A stretch of 64,000 bases of DNA, taken from assembly GCF_001027285.1 (NCBI RefSeq), contig NZ_CP011509.1, forward strand, positions 6,162,501 through 6,226,500. The letters are read 5' to 3'. This DNA is from Archangium gephyra. Lineage in GTDB: Bacteria; Myxococcota; Myxococcia; Myxococcales; Myxococcaceae. The number at the start of each line of letters is the position of its first letter. The first letter of the stretch is position 1. The position numbers and the translations under genes are program-made. Of the stretch, positions 28,761 to 50,760 are shown piece by piece. Below the pieces are notes generated by a model. It did not search any database. It had not been told where the DNA came from and saw nothing but the letters and a program-made list of their open reading frames with translations.

Positions 28761-29546
28761 TCACTTCGCCCGCAGCTCGCGGCGCGGCCAGGCCTTCGGA
28801 TCGTTGGCGGCCTCGACGATGGCGAGTGCCACCTCGCGCGGATTGCCCTTGGGCCTGGCGGCCAGCCCCTGCATCTCCGCCTCCAGGGCCTGCGTCATCC
28901 GGTGGTACGGCGAGGAGGGATCCAGCGCGAGGGCCGGCAGCCGGCGGTTGCGCCGCAGGATGTTCGTCCCGGTGTAGCCGCCCGGCTCCACGAGGACCAC
29001 GTGGATGCCGAACGGCGCCAGTTCCTCGCGCAGCGACTCGCTCAGCGCATTCACCGCCGCCTTGGACGCGCAGTAGGCCGAGTAGCCGGGGCCCGGGTTG
29101 CGCCCGGAGAGGGAGGAGACGTTGATGAGGGTGCCCTCGCCACGCTGGCGCATGGCGGGCAGCACCGCGCGCGTCACCGCCGCCAGGCCGAAGACGTTGG
29201 TCTCGAACTGCTCGCGCAGCTCCGCCGCGGACACGTCCTCGAAGTAGCCGTCCAGCGTATAGCCCGCGTTGTTGACGAGCACGTCGATGCGGCCGGTGCT
29301 CCGCAGCACCTCGTCCACCGCGCTGGAGATGGATGCCTCGTCCGTCACGTCCAGCCGGAGCACCCGTACCTCGACACCGGCCTCGCGCGCCGCCTCGTCG
29401 AGTTCGCCACGGCGGGTGGTGTCCCGCAGGGTGGCGAAGACCGTGTAGCCGTCGCGCGCCAGTTCCACCGAGGTGAGCAGCCCGAAGCCGCTCGATGCGC
29501 CGGTGACGAGCGCCACCCGGCCGTTGCTTTTCGTATCCCGCTGCAT
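28761..29546 (-). CDS. Short-chain dehydrogenase/reductase
   Basis: A classical SDR of ~261 residues. NAD(P) site TGASSGFG, NNAG motif, catalytic Ser in NVSSLSG and YxxxK in YCASKAA are all present, followed by the PGG segment VLVEPGGYTG. Several starts are possible (29546, 29558, 29564). I chose the one that leaves room for a promoter, since the divergent gene begins at 29571. The substrate is unknown. It lies inside the NRPS cluster, and the C-terminal region (SSPYHRMTQALEAEM) resembles the broad-specificity SDRs often annotated as oxidoreductases. Confidence 0.85.
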   Translation of the reverse strand: MQRDTKSNGRVALVTGASSGFGLLTSVELARDGYTVFATLRDTTRRGELDEAAREAGVEVRVLRLDVTDEASISSAVDEVLRSTGRIDVLVNNAGYTLDGYFEDVSAAELREQFETNVFGLAAVTRAVLPAMRQRGEGTLINVSSLSGRNPGPGYSAYCASKAAVNALSESLREELAPFGIHVVLVEPGGYTGTNILRRNRRLPALALDPSSPYHRMTQALEAEMQGLAARPKGNPREVALAIVEAANDPKAWPRRELRAK

Positions 29547-29570
29547 CGCCCCGCTCATTATCATGAGCGG

Positions 29571-30455
29571 ATGCCCCTTACCCGCATTCTCCTGCTCGGC
29601 GCCAATGGCGCGGTCGGGCGCGCGTTCTCCCGCCTGCTCGCTGGTGAAGGCCGGGCCGTCATCGGCGCGGATCTCGGCGAGACGCGCGCGGACGAGTCCG
29701 TGGCCGAATACCTGCGCGCCGACGTGAGCGCGCCCACCCCGGAGCTGCTGCGCCAGGTGGCCGGCGCGGACTGCGTGCTGGCCGCCCTCCCGGAGCCCGC
29801 CATCCTCGCCGCGCTCGGCTCCGTCGTCCCGGCGATGCGCCCGGGGACCCTCTTCGTGGACACCAGCTCCGTGAAGTCGGAGATCGTGGAGCGTGCCGGG
29901 CACGACGCGCGCGCGGTGGAGTTCCTCAGCATCAACCCGTTGTTCGCCCCCAGCGTCCCCTTCCGCGGGCAGAACGTCGCCGTGGTGGGCGAGCGCGGTG
30001 GGGAGAAGGCGCGCGAGTTCGTGGCGTTGATGGAGGGGTGGGGCGGCCGCGTGGTGCCCTTCACCGCCGAGGAGCACGACCGGTCCATGGCCTGCATCCA
30101 GACGGCCACCCACGCCGCGGTGCTCGCCTTCGGGCTGGCCCTGCGCGAGCTCGACTACCAGCCGCGGTGGATCTCCGACGCCACCACCCCGCCGCACCGG
30201 CTGCTGCTGGGACTGCTCGCCCGCATCACCGGGGCCAATCCGGAGGTGTACTGGGAGATCCAGCGCGCCAATCCCTTCGCCCCCGCCGCGCGCGAGGCGC
30301 TGGCCGAGGGCCTGCGGAAGCTGGAGGGCGTGGTGGCGGACGAGCACGCGTTCCGCGCGGTGTTCGCCCAGAGCGCGGAGCCGCTGGGCGGCGAGGCCCC
30401 GGTGCTGCGGGACCTGTGCGCCCGGCTGTTCGCCGTGCCGTTCAAGCCGGGCTAG
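29571..30455 (+). CDS. Prephenate-dehydrogenase-like enzyme, probably 4-amino-4-deoxyprephenate dehydrogenase (PapC type)
   Basis: A 294-residue TyrA-family oxidoreductase. The Rossmann motif is LLLGANGAVGRAF, followed by FVDTSSVKSEI and EEHDRSMACIQTATHAA, all characteristic of prephenate dehydrogenase. Where TyrA has a conserved H-P-M-F-G block, whose His contacts the C4 hydroxyl of prephenate, this protein reads SINPLFAPS: the His is Asn. With an aminodeoxychorismate synthase, an AroQ mutase and an aminotransferase in the same cluster, the likely reaction is oxidative decarboxylation of 4-amino-4-deoxyprephenate to 4-aminophenylpyruvate. The gene converges on the SDR at 30452 with a shared CTAG. 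A role as a plain second TyrA cannot be excluded. Confidence 0.8.
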   Translation: MPLTRILLLGANGAVGRAFSRLLAGEGRAVIGADLGETRADESVAEYLRADVSAPTPELLRQVAGADCVLAALPEPAILAALGSVVPAMRPGTLFVDTSSVKSEIVERAGHDARAVEFLSINPLFAPSVPFRGQNVAVVGERGGEKAREFVALMEGWGGRVVPFTAEEHDRSMACIQTATHAAVLAFGLALRELDYQPRWISDATTPPHRLLLGLLARITGANPEVYWEIQRANPFAPAAREALAEGLRKLEGVVADEHAFRAVFAQSAEPLGGEAPVLRDLCARLFAVPFKPG

Positions 30456-31215
30456 ACACCCAGCCCGCCGTCGATGTCCAGGCAGCGGCCGTTGAAGTAG
30501 TCGCACTCGATGGCGAAGCGCAGGCCGGCGTAGATCTCCTCCGGCTCGCCCAGCCGCTCCATCGGCACGCGCGAGACGACGTCCTCCAGCGCCTCCTTGC
30601 TCATCACGCCGATGAGGCCGGTGCGCACGAAGCCCGGCGCGATGGCCACCACGCGGATGCCGAAGGGCGCCAGCTCCTGGGCCCACACCCGGCTGCTCAC
30701 CGCCACACCGGCCTTGGCCGCCGAGTAGTTGGCCTGCCCGGCGATGCCGTGACGGGAGATGGACGAGATGTTGATGATGATGCCGGGCCGCGTCTTCGAC
30801 TCCACCATCACCGCCGCCACCTCACGGGCCATGTAGAACGTCCCGGTGAGGTTCACGTCGAGCACCTTCTGCCACTGCTCGCGCGGCATCCGGAGGACCT
30901 CCTCGCGCCGCTCGTCCACCTTGAGCAGCCGCCCGTCGCGGGCAATGCCGGCGTTGTTCACCAGGCCGTTGAGGGGGCCCAGCTCCGCCTGCGCCCGCTT
31001 CACCACCTCGCCGGTATCCTCCGGGCGGGTGATGTCGGCCGAGTACGTCCGCAGCTTTCCCGGCAGGCCCTCCGCCTCGCGCGCCAGCGACGCCAGCCCG
31101 TCCGCGTTCAGGTCCACCGCCGCCACCGAGGCGCCCTCGCGGCACAGCGACAGGCAGAAGTGCCGCCCCAGCCCGCCCGCCGCGCCCGTCACCACCACCT
31201 TCAGCTCGCTCACCT

Positions 31216-31219
<4 letters not shown>
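30452..31219 (-). CDS. FabG-like short-chain reductase of the NRPS operon
   Basis: A 255-residue classical SDR. Motifs are VVTGAAGGLGRHF, NNAG, NISSISRHG with the catalytic Ser, and YSAAKAG (YxxxK); the end CLDIDGGLGV is typical of 3-oxoacyl-ACP reductases. Its ATG overlaps the TGA of the giant NRPS (ATGA), so it is translationally coupled to it. It could reduce a beta-keto group on the fatty-acyl starter or a peptide intermediate. Confidence 0.9.
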
Positions 31220-45918
<14,699 letters not shown>

Positions 45919-45922
45919 CGGA

Positions 45923-48900
45923 TCAAATCGCGCGCAAAGCGGAGAGGCGGGCGTCGGGGCGCGCGAGCGCGTTGCCGAGCACCGTCTGGTAGCGGTGGAG
46001 CAGCCGGAGGATGGTCTGCTCGGTGAAGAGGTCGGTCCGGTAGAGGAAATCGGCGGTGAGGGCCCGCGCCGAGCCCTCCAAGTTTAGCGTGAGCTCGGAC
46101 TTGGAGCGGGCCTCGGCCGGGGGGAACGGCTCGATGAGCAGGCCGCCGAAGCGCAGCTCGTCGAGCGGGCGCTCGAACTGGCTGAGGTAGTTGAAGGTGA
46201 TGGCCTCCAGCGGCGTCTCGGTGGAGCGCTCGCCTGGATGGAGGGCGTCCGCCAGCCGGTGGTGGGGCATGTGGCGGCCGTTCTCCTGGGCCTCGGCCAC
46301 CGCTTTGTTCACCCGGCGCAGCGCCTCGAGGAACGTCGGATCTCCCTCCAGCGACGCTCGCACCACGAGCACGTTCGCGAAGCGGCCGATCAAGCCCTCC
46401 AGCTCCCGGTAGGGCCGGTCCGCGTCGGGCGACGCGACGGACAGATCCGTCTCGCCGGTCTCGTGGTGGAGCAAGGTGAGGAAGCCCGTCAGCAGCGTGG
46501 TGTAGAGGGACACGCCCTCGCGCGCACCCAGCGCTTGAAGGCCCGCCGTCAACGCCTCGGGCAGGCGAAGCAATCGGGCGTCGCCCCCGGGTGAGGGCTG
46601 AGCGGGCCTGGGCCGATCGGTGGGCAGACGGACGAGCCTGGCACCCGTGAGCCGGGCGCGATCCCGGGCGAGCGCCTGCTCCAGGGCCGCGCCTCCGAGG
46701 TGCTCACGCTGCCACACGGCGAAGTCCGGGTACTGCAGCGGCAGCGGTGGGAGCGGCGAGGGCCTGCCGGCCGAGAAGGCCTCGTAGAGCACGCCCAGCT
46801 CCTGGACGAGCAGGGCGAGCGTGGAGCCATCGAAGGCCAGCCGGTGCACGGTGAGCAGCAGGTGGTGCTCCTCCGCGCCCAGCCGCACCAGCTCGCCGCG
46901 CAGCAACGGGGCGCGGGTCAGATCGAAGGTACGGGCGCGCGCGGCACTGGCGCGCCGGGCCGCCTCCGCCTCGCGCTCGGTGGGCGGAAGCGGGGTGAGG
47001 TCCACCACGGGCAGTTCGAACGCGGCGGGCGGGACGATGTGCTGCACCGGCTCGGGGCCACTGGCGTCCACGAGGACACGCAGCGACTCGTGACGCCGGA
47101 TGATCTCCTCCAGCGCCCGCCGCAGCACTTCCGCGTCCAGGGGGCCGCGCAGCCGGGCGTAGACGGCGATGCAGTTGCCGAGCGGGTTGTCGCGCTCGGA
47201 GCGCCACACCGCCTCCTGGGGGAACGACAGCGGCAGCGGACGATCGCGCGGGACGGGGCGGGGAGGCGGCGGCGAGGACTTCCCCGAGGCGCGCGCCTGC
47301 TCCAGGTGGCGCGAGAGTGCGCGCACGGTGGGCGCCTCGAGGAAGGTGCGCAGCGACACCTCCACGCCCAGCTGCTCGCGAAGGCGCGCCAGCAGCGCGG
47401 TGGCGCGCAGCGAGTGGCCACCCACGTCGAAGAAGCCCTGCTCCACGCCGGTACCGGTGATGCCCAGCACCTCCTCCCAGAGCGCCAGCACGGTCCGCTC
47501 CATCGGCGTGGCGGGCGGGACCGCCTCCTCTCGAGCCGGCTCCGCCGCGGGAGGGGGCAGCGCGCGGCGATCCACCTTGCCGTTGGGGGTGAGCGGCAGG
47601 GTGTCCATCGCGACGAAGTAGCCGGGGATGGTGTGCTCTGGCAGCACCGCGCCCAGCAGCCGCCGCAGTTCCGCCGCGCTCGCGCTCGCGCCGGGGGCGG
47701 GCACCACGTAGGCGACGAGGTGCAGGTCATCCGGGCGCTCGCCGCGGTTCCACGCCACCACCACCGCGTCACGCACGGCGGGCAGCCGGCGCAACGCCGC
47801 CTCCACCTCGCCCATTTCGATGCGCACGCCGCGGATCTTCACCTGGTGGTCCGCGCGGCCCACGTACTCCACCGTGCCGTCGGGCAGGTAGCGGCCCAGG
47901 TCTCCGGTGCGGTACAGGCGCCCGCCCGGTGCACGGCTGAAGGGATCCGGCAGGAAGCGGCTGGCCGTCTCCGCCGGGGCCCGGATGTAACCGCGCGTGA
48001 GGACCGTGCCGCCCGCGTAGATCTCCCCCACCACGCCCAGCGGCGTGGGCTCCATCCGCGAGTCGAGGACGTACACGGTGGCGTTGGCGAGCGGGCGGCC
48101 CACCGGCACCGTGGCGCGTGCGCCCTCGTCCGACGGCGTGCTGGGCCACCACGTCACCGCGGAGCTGGCCTCGGTGGGGCCGTACAGGTTGTGCAGCCGC
48201 GCGTGGGGCCAGCGCTGGTGGAAGCGGCGCTCCAGCGCGCGGGTGAGCGCCTCGCCGCCGGAGAACACATGGCGCAGGGACTGGCACGCCGCGCTCGCGG
48301 GATCACCCAGCACCACGTCCAGCAGCGAGGGCACCATCTCCACCGTCGTCACGCCCTGCTCCGCGATGAGCTGGCACAGCCACGGCGCGTCCTGCCCGCG
48401 CGTGGGGTGCGCCAACACCACGCGGCCGCCAGCGGCCAGCGGCGCGAACAGCTCGCATACGGTGGGGGCGAAGCTGAGCGAGCCCTTCACGAGGCCCGCA
48501 TCCGCCGGCCCGAGCGTGAACGCCTCCTCCATCCAGCGCATCTGGCTGGTGAGGCCCCAATGGGGGATCTGCACGCCCTTGGGCCGGCCGGTGGAGCCGG
48601 AGGTGAAGAGGACGTAGGCGAGGTTGGCCGGATCCACCGCTGGCAGTGGCGTGGCGGCGTCGTCGCCCGAGCCCGCGCCCCAACCTGGCTCCAGGTGCAC
48701 GGTGGGCAGGCCATGGGACGGCAGCCGGTCCGCGAGGTGGCGCTGGAGGACGAGCACGCGCGGCTCCGCGTCCTCCAGCATCTGCTGGAGGCGGTCGCGC
48801 GGGTAGCCCGGCTCCAGCGGCACGCACGCGCCACCGGCCTTCATCGTGCCCAGGAGGGCCACCGGCAGCTCGAGCGAGCGCTCCAGGCACAGGGCCACGC

Positions 48901-50563
48901 GCGTGTCGGGGCCCACGCCCAGCTCGCGCAAGGCCCGCGCGAGCCGGTTGGCGCGGCGGTCCAGCTCGCCGTAGGTGAGCGTCTGGCCCTCGAACACCGC
49001 CGCCACGGCGTCCGGCGCGCGAGCCGCCTGGCGTTCCACCAGGGTGTGCAGGCACTCGTTCGCGTAGGGCCGCTCGGTGGCGTTGCGCGCCAGGAACCAG
49101 GCTCGCTCTTCCTCGTTCAGCAGGGGCAGCGCGGAGAGGGAGAGCTCCGGCCGCGCCACCGCCGCCTGCAACAGCGACAGGTAGTGGCCGAGCATCCGCC
49201 GGATGGTGTCCGCGTCGAACAGGTCCGTGCCGTACTCGAGGATGCCGGAGACTCCGTCCGGGGACTCATGCGCGAGCAGCGACAGCTCGAAGGCGCGCGT
49301 CGCGGTGTGGAGCTCCTCCACCTGGCCGAGCCGCAGCCCGTCCCCGAGCGACGACTCCGCCGCGGCCTGCACTCCGAAGTAGACCTGGAGCAGGGGGGAG
49401 CTGCTGGAGCCGCGCTCCTTGCGCACCTCCGCCACCAGCCGGTCGAAGGGGAGATCCTGGTGGGCCTGCGCGTCCAGCACCACCTGGCGCGAGCGGGAGA
49501 CGAGCTCGCGGAAGCTGGGGTCCCCGGACAGCCGGCCGCGCAGCACCACCGTGTTGGAGAAGAAGCCGATGAGGCCCTCGATCTCCTCGCGGCGGTTGGC
49601 CACCGCGGTGCCCACCAGCACGTCGTCCTGGCCCGAGTACCGGCCGAGCAGCGCCTGGAACGCGGCGAGCAGCACGGCGAACAGGCTGGTGTTCTCCGCC
49701 ACGGCCAGGCGCTTGAGCGCGGCGGTGAGTGGGGCGGGGAGGGTGAAGGGCTCGGCGGCGCCCGCGGCGCTGGAGGCCTGGGTGCGCGGCCGGTCCGTGG
49801 GCAGCTCGAGTTGTGCCGGTGCGCCCTGGAGCTGCTTGCGCCAGTAGTCGAGGTGCCCCTCCAGCACCGCGCCGGAGAGGTGGGCGCGCTGCCAGAGCGT
49901 GAAGTCCGCGTACTGAATGGGCAACTCCGGCAGCGGAGAGGGCTCGCCGCGGAGGAAGGCGCGGTAGAGCGCGGACAGCTCGCGCAGCAGGATGCCGTTG
50001 GACCACCCATCCCAGACGATGTGGTGGACCACGAAGCACAGCGCGTGCTCCTCCGCGTCCAGGCGCACCACCGTCACGCGCAGCAGCGGCCCGTGCTCCA
50101 GGTCGAACGGGTGCGTGGCCTCGCGCCGGCTCAGCTCCTCCAGCCGCGCCTCGCGCTCGCCCGGTGGCGTCGCACTCAGGTCCACGCGCTGGAACACCGG
50201 CCGGGCATCCGGGAGCACTTCCTGCACCGGCTCTCCGCCGCGCTGGACGAAGCGGGTGCGCAGCACCTCGTGACGGCGGGCAATCTCTTCCATCACCCGG
50301 CGCAGCACCTCCACGTCCAGCGGCCCGTGGATGCGCAGCCGCGCGGCCACGTTGTAGATGGGGCTCTGCCCCTCCATCTGCTGGATGACGAACAGCCGCT
50401 GCTGGGCGAATGACAGCGGCGCCGGCCCGTTGCCAGCGCGTCGCGGGATGGTGGGCTCGGCGGCGCGGGGAGTGGACTCTCCGCGCAGCCGCTGCTCCAG
50501 GCGGGCGCGCTGTTCGGGGGACAGCCGCTTGCGCCGCTCCATCAACTCATCGCGACTCGACAT
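45923..50563 (-). CDS. NRPS C-A-T with terminal degenerate C (X-like) domain
   Basis: A 1546-residue protein. A basic helical leader (ELMERRKRLSPEQRARLEQR) of the kind found at NRPS subunit N-termini precedes C (about 48-480; HHIVWDG), A (about 490-990; TSGSTGRPKG), T (about 1010-1080; GGHSLRA) and a second C-like domain (about 1100-1546). In that domain the active-site motif reads HRLAFDG: the second, catalytic His is Arg. The A-domain core reads SFAPTVCELF, so the Asp235 that normally binds the alpha-amino group is Ala. Pocket residues by eye are A-P-C-E-F-G-L-S-A. This points to a beta-amino, guanidino, aryl or keto/hydroxy acid. Although first in the operon, it probably acts after the FAAL-NRPS. 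Confidence 0.95.
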   Translation of the reverse strand: MSSRDELMERRKRLSPEQRARLEQRLRGESTPRAAEPTIPRRAGNGPAPLSFAQQRLFVIQQMEGQSPIYNVAARLRIHGPLDVEVLRRVMEEIARRHEVLRTRFVQRGGEPVQEVLPDARPVFQRVDLSATPPGEREARLEELSRREATHPFDLEHGPLLRVTVVRLDAEEHALCFVVHHIVWDGWSNGILLRELSALYRAFLRGEPSPLPELPIQYADFTLWQRAHLSGAVLEGHLDYWRKQLQGAPAQLELPTDRPRTQASSAAGAAEPFTLPAPLTAALKRLAVAENTSLFAVLLAAFQALLGRYSGQDDVLVGTAVANRREEIEGLIGFFSNTVVLRGRLSGDPSFRELVSRSRQVVLDAQAHQDLPFDRLVAEVRKERGSSSSPLLQVYFGVQAAAESSLGDGLRLGQVEELHTATRAFELSLLAHESPDGVSGILEYGTDLFDADTIRRMLGHYLSLLQAAVARPELSLSALPLLNEEERAWFLARNATERPYANECLHTLVERQAARAPDAVAAVFEGQTLTYGELDRRANRLARALRELGVGPDTRVALCLERSLELPVALLGTMKAGGACVPLEPGYPRDRLQQMLEDAEPRVLVLQRHLADRLPSHGLPTVHLEPGWGAGSGDDAATPLPAVDPANLAYVLFTSGSTGRPKGVQIPHWGLTSQMRWMEEAFTLGPADAGLVKGSLSFAPTVCELFAPLAAGGRVVLAHPTRGQDAPWLCQLIAEQGVTTVEMVPSLLDVVLGDPASAACQSLRHVFSGGEALTRALERRFHQRWPHARLHNLYGPTEASSAVTWWPSTPSDEGARATVPVGRPLANATVYVLDSRMEPTPLGVVGEIYAGGTVLTRGYIRAPAETASRFLPDPFSRAPGGRLYRTGDLGRYLPDGTVEYVGRADHQVKIRGVRIEMGEVEAALRRLPAVRDAVVVAWNRGERPDDLHLVAYVVPAPGASASAAELRRLLGAVLPEHTIPGYFVAMDTLPLTPNGKVDRRALPPPAAEPAREEAVPPATPMERTVLALWEEVLGITGTGVEQGFFDVGGHSLRATALLARLREQLGVEVSLRTFLEAPTVRALSRHLEQARASGKSSPPPPRPVPRDRPLPLSFPQEAVWRSERDNPLGNCIAVYARLRGPLDAEVLRRALEEIIRRHESLRVLVDASGPEPVQHIVPPAAFELPVVDLTPLPPTEREAEAARRASAARARTFDLTRAPLLRGELVRLGAEEHHLLLTVHRLAFDGSTLALLVQELGVLYEAFSAGRPSPLPPLPLQYPDFAVWQREHLGGAALEQALARDRARLTGARLVRLPTDRPRPAQPSPGGDARLLRLPEALTAGLQALGAREGVSLYTTLLTGFLTLLHHETGETDLSVASPDADRPYRELEGLIGRFANVLVVRASLEGDPTFLEALRRVNKAVAEAQENGRHMPHHRLADALHPGERSTETPLEAITFNYLSQFERPLDELRFGGLLIEPFPPAEARSKSELTLNLEGSARALTADFLYRTDLFTEQTILRLLHRYQTVLGNALARPDARLSALRAI

Positions 50564-50760
50564 GGGGACGGCTCTCTCCTGGGGAGCGGCGCTCCCGTGA
50601 AACGATGGTGGCTAGCCTAGCGTGCCCGCGCTTGGAGGTCAGTCCTCTGTTGTGCGAGGTGCGCACCCGGCGCGAGAAACGGCTGGACGGGGTGGAGCTC
50701 ACCTGAGGTGAAGTCCTCGTCACCGGAGGCGCGTTACAGGCCGTGGGCGCCTGTCCGAGC

